Assembly: GCA_029213045.1 (NCBI GenBank)
Contig: JARGPN010000001.1
Coordinates: 1 to 64,000 of the forward strand
Direction of reading: 5' to 3'
Origin: Alcanivoracaceae bacterium
Lineage (GTDB): Bacteria > Pseudomonadota > Gammaproteobacteria > Pseudomonadales > Alcanivoracaceae
Length of the DNA stretch: 64,000 nucleotides
Position numbers and translations under genes: made by a program. The notes below the pieces were generated by a model. That model saw nothing but the letters and a program-made list of their open reading frames with translations, was not told the origin of the DNA and did no database searches. Positions 17,447-27,875 of the stretch are shown here, in pieces (the stretch's first letter is position 1; each line of letters opens with the position of its first letter).

Positions 17447-18922
17447 TTAGCGTTCGTCATCTATGCCCAGAGAATCCCACAGCGCGTCTATCCGTTGTTT
17501 TATCTTCTCGTCCATTTCGATTGGCGTGCCCCATTCGCGGGTGGTTTCGCCGGGCCATTTATTGGTGGCATCGAATCCCATTTTTGAGCCAAGGCCCGCC
17601 ACGGGTGAGGCGAAGTCCAAATAGTCGATGGGGGTGTTTTCAATAATGGTGGTATCGCGGCTAGGGTCCATGCGCGTGGTCATCGCCCAGATAACATCCT
17701 TCCAATCGCGCGCGTTCACATCGTCGTCGCACACGACGACAAATTTGGTGTACATAAACTGCCGCAAGAAAGACCACACGCCGAGCATCACGCGTTTGGC
17801 GTGTCCCGGATACTGCTTCTTCATTGTGACAACGGCCATGCGATAGGAGCAGCCTTCCGGCGGCAAGTAAAAATCGATAATTTCCGGAAATTGTTTGCGA
17901 ATAATCGGCACAAATAATTCGTTCATGGCCGCGCCAAGCACCGCAGGTTCATCCGGCGGCCGACCTGTATAGGTGCTGTGGTAAATCGGATCGCGTCGAT
18001 GGGTAATACGCTCCACCGTGAACACCGGAAAGCGTTCGACTTCATTGTAGTAACCGGTGTGGTCACCAAACGGGCCTTCATCTTCCATGTCGTTTGGATA
18101 AATAAATCCCTCAAGCACAAATTCCGCGCTGGCGGGCACCTGCAAATCGCTAAGTTGGCATTTCACCACTTCGGTACGACTGCCGCGCAGCAGGCCGGCA
18201 AATCCGTACTCACTCAGGGTGTCCGGCACCGGTGTCACAGCACCGAGAATAGTGGCGGGGTCCGCGCCCAGTGCTACGGCAACCGGGAAGGGTTCGCCGG
18301 GATGCGCTTTCTGCCATTCCTGGAAGTCTAGCGCGCCGCCGCGATGACTAAGCCAGCGCATAATCAATCGATTGCGTCCGACCAGCTGCTGTCGATAAAT
18401 GCCGAGGTTTTGCCGTTCTTTGTGTGGCCCTTTGGTGATGACCAATGGCCACGTCACGAGCGGTGCAGCATCCCCCGGCCAACAGGTTTGAATGGGTAGT
18501 TTCCTTAAGTCGAGTTGATCACGCTCTAGAACCACTTCTTGGCATGGTGCGCTGGATAGCTGCTTAGGGTTCATCGCTAAGACTTGCTTCACCAGCGGCA
18601 GTTTTTCGATGGCGTCGCGCAGGCCTTTCGGCGGCTCAGGTTCTTTCAGGTAGGCTAGGAGTTCGCCGAGCTCACGTAATTCGCTCACCTCTTCGCGGCC
18701 CATGCCGAGGGCGACGCGCTTTTCAGTGCCGAATAAGTTGCCGAGCACAGGGGTGGTGAACCCTTTAGGGTTCTCGAACAATAGTGCAGGGCCGCCTGCA
18801 CGGAGGGTGCGGTCACAGATTTCGGTCATTTCTAAAAAGGGATCGACCTCTACACTGATGCGTTTTAATTCGCCGCGCTGTTCGAGTTGCGCGATAAAGT
18901 CACGCAGATCCTTGTATTTCAT
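17447..18922 (-). CDS. ubiD: 3-octaprenyl-4-hydroxybenzoate decarboxylase UbiD
   Basis: The 491-residue prenylated-FMN-dependent decarboxylase removes the carboxylate of 3-polyprenyl-4-hydroxybenzoate in ubiquinone synthesis. Length matches E. coli UbiD (497). Conserved blocks are visible: [15 protein letters not shown], the [10 protein letters not shown] segment of the active-site region, and [10 protein letters not shown] near the C-terminus. GGTGAG lies about 8 nt before the ATG at 18922. The gene is monocistronic here; the cofactor-making ubiX is not in the window. Its position near rho/trxA/ppx/ppk recalls pseudomonad chromosomes. Confidence 0.95.
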   Translation of the reverse strand: MKYKDLRDFIAQLEQRGELKRISVEVDPFLEMTEICDRTLRAGGPALLFENPKGFTTPVLGNLFGTEKRVALGMGREEVSELRELGELLAYLKEPEPPKGLRDAIEKLPLVKQVLAMNPKQLSSAPCQEVVLERDQLDLRKLPIQTCWPGDAAPLVTWPLVITKGPHKERQNLGIYRQQLVGRNRLIMRWLSHRGGALDFQEWQKAHPGEPFPVAVALGADPATILGAVTPVPDTLSEYGFAGLLRGSRTEVVKCQLSDLQVPASAEFVLEGFIYPNDMEDEGPFGDHTGYYNEVERFPVFTVERITHRRDPIYHSTYTGRPPDEPAVLGAAMNELFVPIIRKQFPEIIDFYLPPEGCSYRMAVVTMKKQYPGHAKRVMLGVWSFLRQFMYTKFVVVCDDDVNARDWKDVIWAMTTRMDPSRDTTIIENTPIDYLDFASPVAGLGSKMGFDATNKWPGETTREWGTPIEMDEKIKQRIDALWDSLGIDDER

Positions 18923-19163
18923 GAAGACTCACCGATGCATGTCGAGTAAGGGCGAGCGTTGGCGAGCTGCGGCCAACGCTACGAAGTAGGCCGAGTATAG
19001 CAACTTTTCTAGGAGTAAATTCCCTAAGTGCATGATAAGTAAAGTGTTGGGTGTCGTGCTGTGGGGGCTGCGTGCGTCGGCATAGCGGTAAGATAGGCGG
19101 CGGTTTTATTGATTGGCGAATCTGCTCTAGAATGCGCGGCAGAACTGATGTCTGGAGAGACGC

Positions 19164-20102
19164 ATGCTAGCGGAGTTATTCGCGCCAAAGTTTCTGGTGC
19201 TCTATACCTTTATTATTACCGGCACCTACGTGCACTTTCGCGGCAAGGTGCGGCATAAAATTGTGCGCCAGCTGCTCGATCATTCCACCATTATGGCGCC
19301 GTACAATTGCTTCGTGTACGCAACATCGGCAGTGCCTAATAAGCCCTATGTCGACATGAAACATCTGCCCGACCTGCAAGCGCTTCAGGAAAACTGGCAG
19401 GTGATTCGTCAGGAAGCATTAAATCTTTTTGATGAGGGGTATATCAAGGCCGCCAGCCAGCACAACGACTTGGCGTTCCACTCGTTCTTTAAAACCGGCT
19501 GGAAACGTTTTTATTTAAAGTGGTACGGCGATCCGCTGCCTTCCGCAGAAACGCTTTGCCCTAAAACAGTCGAGATGGTGAATAACATTCCATCGCTGAA
19601 TGCGGTGATGTTTGCATTGCTTCCCGCGGGCAGCAACTTAGGATTGCACCGCGATCCGTTTGCCGGTTCTTTGCGTTACCACCTTGGTTTGATTACACCT
19701 AATTCGGATGATTGCTATATCGCGGTCGACGGCGAGTCATACTCGTGGCGCGATGGCGAAGGTGTTGTGTTCGATGAGACCTATATGCACACCGCATTTA
19801 ACAATACCGATGTGGACCGCATTATTTTGTTCTGCGATGTCGAGCGCCCATTGCGTTGGAAGTTTGCGCAATTGATTAACCGCTTCTTCAAGAAAATTGC
19901 TGTGGCTTCTGCCGCAACACAGAATGAAGAGGGCGATAAGGTCGGTGTGCTGAACAAGGTGTTTAGCTACGTTTATCTTTTCCGCGCGCGCGCGAAGGAA
20001 TTGAAGAAGCAGAGCAAAACCACCTACTACGTTCTGAAGTGGTTAATGATTGGCGGCGCTATGTACTACATCTTTTTCCGCGGTCTGGGTGCTGGCGGTT
20101 GA
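19164..20102 (+). CDS. lpxO: Fe(II)/2-oxoglutarate hydroxylase, LpxO-like
   Basis: The 312-residue protein belongs to the aspartyl/asparaginyl beta-hydroxylase family and resembles LpxO, which 2-hydroxylates a fatty acyl chain of lipid A at the inner membrane. Iron ligands fit His162-x-Asp164 (LHRDPF) and His209 (YMHTAF), with Arg219 positioned to bind 2-oxoglutarate. Hydrophobic segments at the N-terminus (residues 10-22) and C-terminus (about 290-308) match the two-anchor topology of LpxO. Substrate assignment is by family only; peptide-hydroxylating homologues exist. It is a single-gene unit followed by a strong terminator. Confidence 0.82.
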   Translation: MLAELFAPKFLVLYTFIITGTYVHFRGKVRHKIVRQLLDHSTIMAPYNCFVYATSAVPNKPYVDMKHLPDLQALQENWQVIRQEALNLFDEGYIKAASQHNDLAFHSFFKTGWKRFYLKWYGDPLPSAETLCPKTVEMVNNIPSLNAVMFALLPAGSNLGLHRDPFAGSLRYHLGLITPNSDDCYIAVDGESYSWRDGEGVVFDETYMHTAFNNTDVDRIILFCDVERPLRWKFAQLINRFFKKIAVASAATQNEEGDKVGVLNKVFSYVYLFRARAKELKKQSKTTYYVLKWLMIGGAMYYIFFRGLGAGG

Positions 20103-20141
20103 TGGTTGTGAAGTAAGCGCTGTTATAAAGTAGAAAATAAT

Positions 20142-20174
20142 AAAAAAGGCGAGCCGTAGTGGCTCGCCTTTTTT
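20142..20174. terminator. Bidirectional intrinsic terminator
   Basis: A 14-bp perfect stem (20142-20155 / 20161-20174) has a GGCGAGCC core, a GTAGT loop and A6/T6 flanks. It separates the lpxO-like gene from the convergent DUF1244 gene. Confidence 0.92.
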
Positions 20175-20191
20175 ATATCAGAAGAAGCCGC

Positions 20192-20467
20192 CTATTTATT
20201 AAATTTTTCTAATTGCTCCGGCGTGGCGGCGACCTGGTGCTTTTCCTTCCATTCGCTGTACGGCATGCCGTAAATCACTTCGCGAGCTTGTTCATAGTCA
20301 ACCTTCTCACCTCGCTCTTCAGCGGCAGCGCTATACCACTTCGCCAGACAGTTTCTGCAGAAACCCGCGAGGTTCATTAGGTCAATATTTTGTGCGTCTT
20401 TGCGGCTATCGAGATGTTCCAGTAGGCGTCGGAATACGGCGGCTTCAATGTCGGTTTGTGTGCTCAT
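20192..20467 (-). CDS. DUF1244 family protein
   Basis: This 91-residue soluble protein of unknown function matches the DUF1244 family through the NIDLMNLAGFCRNCLAKWY core, with a Cys-x-x-Cys near residues 37-40 that might bind metal. The C-terminal half carries the usual YGMPYSEWK segment. AAGGAG precedes the ATG by 8 nt. It is transcribed leftward, downstream of rho but behind the rho terminator, so it probably has its own promoter. Confidence 0.85.
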   Translation of the reverse strand: MSTQTDIEAAVFRRLLEHLDSRKDAQNIDLMNLAGFCRNCLAKWYSAAAEERGEKVDYEQAREVIYGMPYSEWKEKHQVAATPEQLEKFNK

Positions 20468-20511
20468 TGAGAGAACTCCTTCCGTTGTGCGTTTAAATAG
20501 GGTTCAAAACA

Positions 20512-20547
20512 ACAAAGCCACCAGCTCAATAAGCGTGGTGGCTTTGT
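20512..20547 (-). terminator. Intrinsic terminator downstream of rho
   Basis: A 12-bp perfect stem (20512-20523 / 20536-20547) encloses a 12-nt loop. Read leftward it is followed by a T-rich stretch (TTGTTGTTTT), which suits the end of the rho transcript. Confidence 0.8.
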
Positions 20548-20572
20548 GTTGATCACTGCAACAGTGGTCGGG

Positions 20573-21832
20573 TTACTTGCGCTTCATCGCCTCAAAAAAC
20601 TCGCCGTTGGTTTTGGCTTGTTTCATGCGGTCGATGAGAAACTCGATGGCGGCGATTTCGTCCATGGGGTGCAGTACTTTGCGCAGAATCCACATGTTTT
20701 TCAATTCGTCTTCGCTCACCAAGCGCTCTTCGCGACGGGTGCCTGATTTCTTGATATTGATTGCAGGGAACACGCGTTTCTCGGCGACTTTACGCTCAAG
20801 GTGCAATTCCATGTTGCCGGTGCCCTTGAATTCTTCGTAAATCACTTCGTCCATTTTGGAGCCGGTATCAACCAATGCGGTGGCCAAAATAGTCAGAGAG
20901 CCGCCTTGTTCGATATTACGCGCTGCGCCGAAAAAGCGTTTTGGCTTTTCTAAAGCGTGCGCATCGACACCACCGGTTAATACTTTGCCGGAGCTTGGTT
21001 GTACGGTGTTGTAGGCGCGAGCGAGGCGGGTAATAGAGTCGAGCAGAATAACGACGTCTTGTTTGTGTTCCACTAAGCGCTTGGCTTTTTCGATAACCAT
21101 TTCGGCCACTTGAACGTGACGTGCTGGTGGCTCATCGAATGTGGAAGCAACCACTTCGCCTTTTACAGTGCGTTCCATTTCCGTTACTTCTTCCGGACGT
21201 TCGTCGATCAGCAATACGATCATGTGAGCATCTGGGTTGTTACGAGAAATAGACTGAGCGATGGTTTGCAGTAGCATCGTTTTGCCGGCTTTCGGCGGTG
21301 CAACGATAAGGCCGCGCTGGCCTTTGCCGATGGGGGCAACTAAGTCGATTACACGGGAAGTAATGTCTTCGGTCGAACCATTGCCGACTTCCATGATGAA
21401 GCGGCTGGTCGGGAAAAGCGGTGTAAGGTTTTCGAAGAGAATTTTGTTTTTGGCGTTTTCGGGTTTGTCGAAATTGATTTCATCGACTTTGAGCAAGGCA
21501 AAATAACGCTCGCCTTCTTTCGGTGGCCGAATCTTGCCAGCGACTGTGTCGCCTGTGCGCAGATTGAAGCGGCGAATTTGGCTCGGCGACACGTAAATAT
21601 CGTCGGGTCCAGCGAGATAGGAGCCTTCGGAGCTACGTAAAAAGCCGAAGCCGTCTTGCAGGATTTCGAGAACACCGTCGCCGTAAATATCGGAGCCGTT
21701 TTTCGCTACTCGTTTCAGAATAGAGAAAATAACGTCTTGTTTGCGGGTACGGGCGAGGTTGTCGAGGCCCAATTCTTGTGCGATTCCGAGGAGTTCCCCA
21801 ATCGGCTTCTGCTTGAGTTCAGAAAGATTCAT
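20573..21832 (-). CDS. rho: Transcription termination factor Rho
   Basis: The 419-residue hexameric RNA helicase releases untranslated transcripts. The N-terminal RNA-binding OSB domain (about 48-130) contains [13 protein letters not shown]. The ATPase core has Walker A KAGKT in the [11 protein letters not shown] block, Walker [17 protein letters not shown], and the Q/R-loop region ending in VSEDELKN. Length equals that of E. coli and Pseudomonas Rho. In many gammaproteobacteria rho follows trxA, as here, with a long leader (432 nt) that in relatives carries autoregulatory attenuation. Confidence 0.98.
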   Translation of the reverse strand: MNLSELKQKPIGELLGIAQELGLDNLARTRKQDVIFSILKRVAKNGSDIYGDGVLEILQDGFGFLRSSEGSYLAGPDDIYVSPSQIRRFNLRTGDTVAGKIRPPKEGERYFALLKVDEINFDKPENAKNKILFENLTPLFPTSRFIMEVGNGSTEDITSRVIDLVAPIGKGQRGLIVAPPKAGKTMLLQTIAQSISRNNPDAHMIVLLIDERPEEVTEMERTVKGEVVASTFDEPPARHVQVAEMVIEKAKRLVEHKQDVVILLDSITRLARAYNTVQPSSGKVLTGGVDAHALEKPKRFFGAARNIEQGGSLTILATALVDTGSKMDEVIYEEFKGTGNMELHLERKVAEKRVFPAINIKKSGTRREERLVSEDELKNMWILRKVLHPMDEIAAIEFLIDRMKQAKTNGEFFEAMKRK

Positions 21833-22264
21833 TGTCTTTTGAGTTTAGATCCAGAGATTAGTAAACAGGGAGTACCGAACGGTACTGATTAGGTTTTATA
21901 GGTATTTATCTATAGATGTTTGTCTTGTTGCTTCAAGTTAACTGCCAAATCTTAAAATGCTGCTATTGAAGTCTGCAAAGGCTGTCGCGGGTTACCGGTT
22001 GCGCTGCATTAATGGAATCGGTGGCCGGATTAATCTAGGCACTTCAAATACGCATGGCTTCAGGTGGTGACACCTATGAGAAAACAAGTGAGGTTTTCAT
22101 CTGGAAGCGAGCTCGGCGAGGGGCCGATTGAAAAGGAAGTGCTGTACGCGACTGCTTTACGTAGAACGAATCTAGCAGTATGAGGCAGGGCTGGCAAGCC
22201 CCGCCTAAGCAGGGCACACCGGATTTTTCAGCAGATCCGCCGCTGAATGTGACGCATTTCGAAA
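21833..22264. other. trxA-rho intergenic region / rho leader
   Basis: These 432 bases lie between trxA and rho on the same strand. No credible gene is visible. An 8-bp GC-rich hairpin with one G-T pair (about 22180-22200, read leftward) sits behind trxA without a T-run. The rest is probably the rho promoter and untranslated leader; Rho autoregulation through its leader is known in E. coli and is inferred here. Confidence 0.45.
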
Positions 22265-22591
22265 TTAAATGGTGCTGTCGAGGAATGCGGTCAGCTGCGA
22301 CTTGGACAAAGCGCCGACTTTCGTGGCTTCTACCGCGCCGTTTTTGAACACGGTCAGGGTAGGGATGCCGCGAACCCCGTACTTGCGCGGTGTGTCCGGG
22401 TTTTCGTCGATATTGATCTTGGCAATTTTCAATTTGCCGTCGTATTCCTTGGATACCTCTTCAAGGATTGGCGCAATCATCTTGCACGGACCGCACCACG
22501 CCGCCCAGTAATCTACCAATACTGGACCTTCGGCCTTAAGGACCTCGTCTTCGAAGTTGGCATCGGTCACATTGATAATGTCGCCGCTCAT
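22265..22591 (-). CDS. trxA: Thioredoxin
   Basis: The 108-residue dithiol-disulfide oxidoreductase has the canonical active site Cys33-Gly-Pro-Cys36 in WAAWCGPCK, and the cis-proline loop GIPT. It is cytoplasmic, with no signal peptide, and supplies electrons to ribonucleotide reductase, PAPS reductase and methionine sulfoxide reductases. GCAGGAGA precedes the ATG. It is divergent from ppx and upstream of rho, the order also seen in pseudomonads. Confidence 0.97.
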   Translation of the reverse strand: MSGDIINVTDANFEDEVLKAEGPVLVDYWAAWCGPCKMIAPILEEVSKEYDGKLKIAKINIDENPDTPRKYGVRGIPTLTVFKNGAVEATKVGALSKSQLTAFLDSTI

Positions 22592-22893
22592 TGGAATCTC
22601 CTGCTTAGGGTTTAGCGAGGGAGTGATAATAACAGAACTGGGCCGGTGTGGTTCAAGGATTACGAGGTGATAGCGTCAATAGGCAATGCCTCTGGAAAGA
22701 CGGGCCTTGCGATACGTGCCCGTGGCATCGCCGTTATTATTTGACGAAAAAATCGCCAGCCTCGGCCGCGCTGACGCATAAATGTCAGCCGCTATCGGGA
22801 TAATATCTCGGCTTGCCCTGCAATTTGCCCACAAAGATAGCAACGTCATGTTGATCGGCTACAATCGGGCCATTCATAAAGAGGGATGACAGG
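22592..22893. other. Divergent trxA/ppx intergenic region, no gene seen
   Basis: These 302 bases hold the promoters for leftward trxA and rightward ppx. No conserved small reading frame, RNA gene or clear operator was recognised. Confidence 0.45.
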
Positions 22894-24390
22894 GTGTCAG
22901 AAGAAGATCGCAAACAGGTGGCGGCCATTGATTTGGGTTCAAACAGCTTCCATATGGTAGTGGCCTGGCAGGTTCAGGATGAACTGCGTATTCAGGAAAG
23001 TTTGTCCGAGAAAGTTCAGCTCGGCGCAGGCCTCGACGGCAGCAATAAGATTACTGACGAGGCACAAGAGCGGGCCTGCGAATGTTTACGTCGTTTTGCT
23101 CAGCGTATTGAGGGAATCCCTCGTGGGTCGGTGCGTGTCGTGGGAACGAATACCTTGCGTGTGGCACGAAACGCCAAGGCCTTTTTACGCATGGCCGAAG
23201 ATATCCTTGGTCACGACATTGAAATCGTCGCGGGCCGAGAAGAGGCGCGATTGATTTATTTGGGTGTGTCGCATCATTTGCCAGATTCAGATCACCGACG
23301 ACTGGTGGTCGATATCGGCGGCGGCAGTACCGAAGTGATTATTGGCGAGCGTTTTGAATCGGTGGAAACCGAATCTCTGCATATGGGATGCGTGAGTTAC
23401 ACAGGCCGATATTTTGCTAGCGGCGAGATTACCGAAAAATCGTTCGATAGGGCGGTGACCCGAGCACGTCAGGAAGTTTTGTCGATTCAGGCGGTGTATC
23501 GCAGTTTGGGTTGGCAGCAAGCGGTGGGTGCCTCCGGTACCGTCAAAGCAATTGCGCAAGTTTGCGAAGACAATGGATGGAGCGAAAACGGCATTTCGCT
23601 CGATGGCCTACAGAAGTTGCGTAAGCGACTGATCAAAGAAGGTCGTATCGATACATTAGAGTTGAAAGGATTACGCGCTGACCGCGTGGGTATATTTCCG
23701 GCTGGCGTGGCGATTTTATTAGGCATCTTTGAGCAACTTGAAATTCAACAAATGGATGTGTCGTCTGGAGCGTTGCGAGAAGGGTTGCTGTACGACTTGA
23801 TCGGGCGTTTTAGTCATGAGGACGTGCGCGAGCGTTCGATTGAAGCGCTAATGACGCGCCATCATGTGGAGCGCGGCCAAGCCGAGCGGGTGATGGCGAC
23901 GGCGAAAAGTTTATACGTGCAAGTCGCGAAGTCGTGGAAGATTGAAGAACAAGAGTATGCCGACACATTGCGCTGGGGCGCGTTGTTGCACGAAGTGGGA
24001 TTGGCCGTGTCGCATAGCCAGTTTCATAAACACGGCGCGTACTTAGCAATGAATTCTGACTTGCCGGGATTTTCTCGCCAAGAGCAACAAATGGTTGCGC
24101 TAATGGTGCGTGGTCATCGGCGTAAGGTGCCGCTATCGGCATTGGAAGATGTGCCAGTTGAAACGCGCGAAGAACTTTTACGGCTGTGTTTGCTGTTGCG
24201 TATTGCAGCGCGATTGCATCATGCGCGCAGTGATAATCCGATGCCGGAGATTAAGGCGAAAGCAACCGGCAGCGTGCTGCGTTTAGAGTTCCCCTCGGAT
24301 TGGCTACAGCAACATCCGCTAACGCTGGCGGACTTTGAGCAAGAACAAGAATATTTCCTTGGTGCAGGCTTTGAATTGGAAGTGATGTAG
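22894..24390 (+). CDS. ppx: Exopolyphosphatase (Ppx/GppA family)
   Basis: The 498-residue phosphatase trims orthophosphate from inorganic polyphosphate and may hydrolyse pppGpp. It belongs to the ASKHA fold: phosphate-1 motif DLGSNSFHMVVA at the N-terminus and phosphate-2 motif VVDIGGGSTEVIIG near residue 140, followed by the HD-like helical domain (about 320-480). The start is a GTG with GAGGGA 8 nt upstream; a nearby ATG (22885) is in another frame. Facing ppk across only 41 nt, it forms the usual synthesis/degradation pair for polyphosphate. Confidence 0.93.
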   Translation: MSEEDRKQVAAIDLGSNSFHMVVAWQVQDELRIQESLSEKVQLGAGLDGSNKITDEAQERACECLRRFAQRIEGIPRGSVRVVGTNTLRVARNAKAFLRMAEDILGHDIEIVAGREEARLIYLGVSHHLPDSDHRRLVVDIGGGSTEVIIGERFESVETESLHMGCVSYTGRYFASGEITEKSFDRAVTRARQEVLSIQAVYRSLGWQQAVGASGTVKAIAQVCEDNGWSENGISLDGLQKLRKRLIKEGRIDTLELKGLRADRVGIFPAGVAILLGIFEQLEIQQMDVSSGALREGLLYDLIGRFSHEDVRERSIEALMTRHHVERGQAERVMATAKSLYVQVAKSWKIEEQEYADTLRWGALLHEVGLAVSHSQFHKHGAYLAMNSDLPGFSRQEQQMVALMVRGHRRKVPLSALEDVPVETREELLRLCLLLRIAARLHHARSDNPMPEIKAKATGSVLRLEFPSDWLQQHPLTLADFEQEQEYFLGAGFELEVM

Positions 24391-24398
24391 CGATCATC

Positions 24399-24433
24399 GG
24401 CGCGAAATAGTTCGCGCCGCGTTCGTCTTTTTT
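24399..24433 (+). terminator. Terminator between ppx and ppk
   Basis: A perfect 8-bp stem GGCGCGAA/TTCGCGCC (24399-24406 / 24411-24418) with a 4-nt loop is followed after 9 nt by T6, which overlaps the ppk stop. The distance to the T-run is long for a classical terminator. Confidence 0.6.
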
Positions 24434-26516
24434 ACGATAACCTGTCTAATAGCCATTGCTGAGCGGCAACATTATTCTCGACATCATCAGGGTCATTGCT
24501 GACGCGCTCATAGCCGCCGTCTGATTGCATGGTCCATGCCTGCATATTGTCGCGCAGATAAACCTCTAATCCTTCCTTAATTACACGTGATTTTAGTTTT
24601 TCATCGGTAATTGGAAAGCAGGTTTCCACTCGGTTGACTAAATTGCGTTCCATCCAATCTGCGCTAGAGCACCACACTACTTCGTCACCGGCGTGATAAA
24701 AATAGTGAATGCGCGTGTGTTCGAGAAAGCGTCCAATGATTGAACGCACGCGAATGTTCTCGCTTAAGCCTGGAATGCCGGGGCGCAAGCAGCACATGCC
24801 TCGCACGATTAAATCAATCTCAACGCCCGCCGCGCTGGCGCGATAAAGCGCCTGCATGATTTGCGGTTCGGTGAGTGAGTTGAACTTGGCAATAATGCGC
24901 GCCTTGTTGCCCGCAGTGGCCTGCTCCGTTTCAAACTCAATCATTTCCAGTAGGGATTTGTGCAGCGTAAAAGGCGAATGCTTAAGCTGCTTCAAGCGCG
25001 CAGGCTTGCCCATGCCCGTGAGCTCTAAAAATATCTTGTGAACGTCCTGACATAAATCTTCATTGGCCGTGAGTAAACCGTAGTCGGTATAGAGCTTCGA
25101 TGTTTTGACGTGATAGTTGCCGGTGCCGAGGTGTGCATAGCGTTTAATGCCATCGGCGCTACGCCGCACCACCAAAATCATTTTCGAGTGGGTTTTATAG
25201 CCGACGATGCCGTAAACCACGATAGCACCTGCTTCTTGTAACCGACGAGCACCCTCAATGTTGCTTTCTTCATCGAAGCGCGCGCGTAACTCGACAACCG
25301 CGGTAACTTCTTTCCCGTTACGCGCAGCAGTTTCTAGGTGATCAAGAATTTCGGAGTCGGTGCCGGTGCGATAAATGGTTTGCTTAATCGCCAAGACTTT
25401 CGGGTCGCGTGCGGCCTCGGCTAAGAATTGAACCACTGGCGAGAAAGACTCAAAAGGGTGATTAAGAAGCACGTCAGTTTGATCCAGCGTTTCGAAAATA
25501 TTTTCACTGTTTTTAATAATTGCCGGCACTTTCGGCGTGAACGGCGTGTTCCGTAATCTAGGACGTTGCACATCAGTAAACATGCGCGCTAAATTCACCG
25601 GGCCGTTCACCTCATATAAGTCTTCGCTAGAAAGATCAAATTTATTCAGCAAGTAGTCGGTCAGATGACGCGGACAATTGTCGGCGACTTCTAAGCGTAC
25701 TTCGTCGCCGTAGCGACGCGACAGTAACTCACCTTTTAATGCGCTGGCCAAGTCGTCCGCGTCTTCGTCAACTTCAAGGTCGGCGTTGCGGGTGCACCGA
25801 AATTGGTAGCAGCCGGACGCTTTCATGCCGGGGAACAAGTCGGAAACGTGCGCGTGAATCATTGATGAGAGAAACACAAAGCAGTCGCCGTTATTGCTGA
25901 TGTTATCCGGCATGCGAATTAAGCGCGGCAGCGATCGCGGTGCCGGCACAATGGCGAGGCCAGTGGAACGACCGAAAGCATCTTTGCCGTCTAGCGACAC
26001 AATAAAGTTTAGACTTTTGTTCACTAAGCGCGGAAACGGGTGTGCTGGGTCTAACGCAATAGGTGTCAGTACTGGATACACTTGATCGCGGAAATAGCGC
26101 TTCACCCATTCCGCCTGCTCTGCACTCCAGTCTTCACGCTTCAGAAAATGCACATCTTCGGCGGCGAGGGCCGGCAGCAAAATATCATTAAGAATGTGAT
26201 ACTGGCGGTGTACCGCTTCGTGGGTGATCTCGCTAATGCGTTTTAGGACTTCTTCCGGGAACATGCCGTCGGCGGCCGGTAGCCCTGTATTGGTTTCCAT
26301 ACGGTTACGCAGACCGGCAACGCGAATCTCAAAAAATTCGTCCATGTTGCTGGAGAAAATAAGCAAAAAATTGAGCCGCTCCATTAATGGCTGACGCTCA
26401 TCCATGGCCATTTCTAGAACGCGCAGATTGAACTGCAATAAACTTAGCTCCCGATTGACGTAGTATTCGGGGAGGTCGAGGTCGAGAGCCGGCTGGCCGG
26501 CGGCCAGATCATTCAT
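24432..26516 (-). CDS. ppk1: Polyphosphate kinase 1
   Basis: The 694-residue enzyme reversibly builds polyphosphate from ATP at the inner membrane. Four PPK1 domains are evident: the N-terminal [17 protein letters not shown] segment, the middle head domain, and two phospholipase-D-like C-terminal domains. The autophosphorylated histidine lies in [12 protein letters not shown], and the second catalytic His is in HTRIHYFYH near residue 600. Length matches the family (about 690). It is convergent with ppx, so their expression is probably separate. Confidence 0.97.
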   Translation of the reverse strand: MNDLAAGQPALDLDLPEYYVNRELSLLQFNLRVLEMAMDERQPLMERLNFLLIFSSNMDEFFEIRVAGLRNRMETNTGLPAADGMFPEEVLKRISEITHEAVHRQYHILNDILLPALAAEDVHFLKREDWSAEQAEWVKRYFRDQVYPVLTPIALDPAHPFPRLVNKSLNFIVSLDGKDAFGRSTGLAIVPAPRSLPRLIRMPDNISNNGDCFVFLSSMIHAHVSDLFPGMKASGCYQFRCTRNADLEVDEDADDLASALKGELLSRRYGDEVRLEVADNCPRHLTDYLLNKFDLSSEDLYEVNGPVNLARMFTDVQRPRLRNTPFTPKVPAIIKNSENIFETLDQTDVLLNHPFESFSPVVQFLAEAARDPKVLAIKQTIYRTGTDSEILDHLETAARNGKEVTAVVELRARFDEESNIEGARRLQEAGAIVVYGIVGYKTHSKMILVVRRSADGIKRYAHLGTGNYHVKTSKLYTDYGLLTANEDLCQDVHKIFLELTGMGKPARLKQLKHSPFTLHKSLLEMIEFETEQATAGNKARIIAKFNSLTEPQIMQALYRASAAGVEIDLIVRGMCCLRPGIPGLSENIRVRSIIGRFLEHTRIHYFYHAGDEVVWCSSADWMERNLVNRVETCFPITDEKLKSRVIKEGLEVYLRDNMQAWTMQSDGGYERVSNDPDDVENNVAAQQWLLDRLS

Positions 26517-26700
26517 GGGTGCTTCCTAAATGAGATTGTGAACCCGCTATTGCAACGGATTTTTGTGAATGTCGTATGACAACTACCTTAGCATAGGCGA
26601 TGGTATGGGCGGCAGTATCGGTAGGCCGGCATTGCCGCGTTGGTAAGCATGGCTAAGCAATGGCGTTATCTATAACAGGTTAAGTTACTAAGGAGCACGC

Positions 26701-27207
26701 ATGTCGCGTTGGCGTCCGCCGACCCCTCCGGCGTCGAAATACATTACCCCAGGCGGCTATCGGCGCATGAACGAAGAGCTGCAGCACCTGTGGAAGGTGA
26801 AGCGGCCTGCGGTCACCAAATCGGTGCAAGAAGCTGCGGCGCAGGGCGACCGCTCGGAAAATGCGGAGTACATTTACGGTAAAAAAATGCTCCGCGAAAT
26901 TGATGGTCGTATTCGCTTTTTGTCCCGTCGCCTGGATGACATGGTGGTGGTGGAGCGTGCGCCGGATGATACCAGTCGGATTTTTTTTGGCGCCTACGTT
27001 GAACTTGAGGGCGAAGACGGCGTCTGTGTGCAGCACCGAATTGTCGGTCCCGACGAATCTGACGCCAAAACCGGTGGAATCAGTATAGACTCGCCGTTGG
27101 CCCGCGCATTATTAAAAAAACAGGTCGACGACGAAGTCGACGTGCAGACGCCCGCTGGGCTGCGCTGTTGGATAATAAATAAAATATGGTACGACTATGA
27201 AAATTGA
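26701..27207 (+). CDS. greB: Transcript cleavage factor GreB
   Basis: This 168-residue elongation factor rescues backtracked RNA polymerase by stimulating cleavage of the transcript 3' end. The N-terminal coiled coil carries the acidic tip GD50RSE53NAEY that coordinates the catalytic metal, then YGKKMLREIDGRIRFL. The C-terminal FKBP-like domain includes SIDSPLARALL. The extended basic N-terminus and YDYEN end favour GreB over GreA. GGAG lies 6-9 nt before the ATG. Its end overlaps the downstream DUF502 gene by 11 nt. Confidence 0.93.
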   Translation: MSRWRPPTPPASKYITPGGYRRMNEELQHLWKVKRPAVTKSVQEAAAQGDRSENAEYIYGKKMLREIDGRIRFLSRRLDDMVVVERAPDDTSRIFFGAYVELEGEDGVCVQHRIVGPDESDAKTGGISIDSPLARALLKKQVDDEVDVQTPAGLRCWIINKIWYDYEN

Positions 27208-27859
27208 AAATACGGATAACCCAAAAACAAACGCTTTAGGGCAATTTGTGCGCCGCTCACTGATGGGTGGCTTATTGATTATATTGCCCATGGCGATTGT
27301 CGGGTTCTTCTTTAAATGGCTGTATCAAATGGCGTCGGGATTAATCTCGCCGTTTACCAATGTGTTTATTAGCGTGTTTGGTTTGCCGAAGCCTGTCGCC
27401 GACCTATTGGTAGTCGGAATGTTAATTCTGATTTGCTTTGCCATTGGTAATTTGGTCGCAACCCGACTGGGTGCATGGCTATGGGACAATGTTGAGTCCA
27501 GTTTGATGCAGCGTGTGCCAGGGTATCGGTCCGTGCGTGAGGTGACCGTTCAGCTTTTAGGGAAGTCTACCGACTCACCCTTTAAGCGTGGCGAAGTGGC
27601 GCAGGTATGGTTGTATGGACGTGCGGTGCCAGTGTCGGTACTTGGTTTAGTGACGTCACGCCATGCAAATGGTGGTTTTACCGTTTTCGTGCCGACCGGC
27701 CCGAACCCAACAAGCGGATTTATTTATCACGTTCAGGAAGATCTGGTCGAAGTGCGTAGCGACATTCGCGTTGAGCAAATGATGAAAACGGTGATTGCTT
27801 GCGGTGCTGGCTCTGCAACGTTATTGGCTGGCACGGCTCCGAAACCATCAGTTTCGTAG
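27197..27859 (+). CDS. DUF502 family membrane protein
   Basis: The 220-residue inner-membrane protein has two hydrophobic segments (about residues 20-45 and 70-95) and a cytoplasmic or periplasmic C-terminal domain with the FVPTGPNPTSGF motif characteristic of DUF502. The function is unknown; plant relatives (COV) are linked to membrane trafficking. The ATG lies inside greB with no strong ribosome site, suggesting translational coupling to greB. A 14-bp near-perfect hairpin (27832-27864) overlaps its stop codon. Confidence 0.82.
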   Translation: MKIENTDNPKTNALGQFVRRSLMGGLLIILPMAIVGFFFKWLYQMASGLISPFTNVFISVFGLPKPVADLLVVGMLILICFAIGNLVATRLGAWLWDNVESSLMQRVPGYRSVREVTVQLLGKSTDSPFKRGEVAQVWLYGRAVPVSVLGLVTSRHANGGFTVFVPTGPNPTSGFIYHVQEDLVEVRSDIRVEQMMKTVIACGAGSATLLAGTAPKPSVS

Positions 27860-27864
27860 CCGTG
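27832..27864. other. Hairpin over the end of the DUF502 gene
   Basis: Arms 27832-27845 and 27851-27864 form a 14-bp stem with one mismatch and a 5-nt loop between convergent genes. No T-run follows on either strand, so it may be a transcript 3'-end structure. Confidence 0.35.
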
Positions 27865-27875
27865 ATCTCGCCGCA

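Noticed and set aside
17405-17587. Small rightward frame after the SGNH-like gene
   Set aside because: It overlaps a stem-loop and then runs antisense to the ubiD 3' end; no ribosome site.
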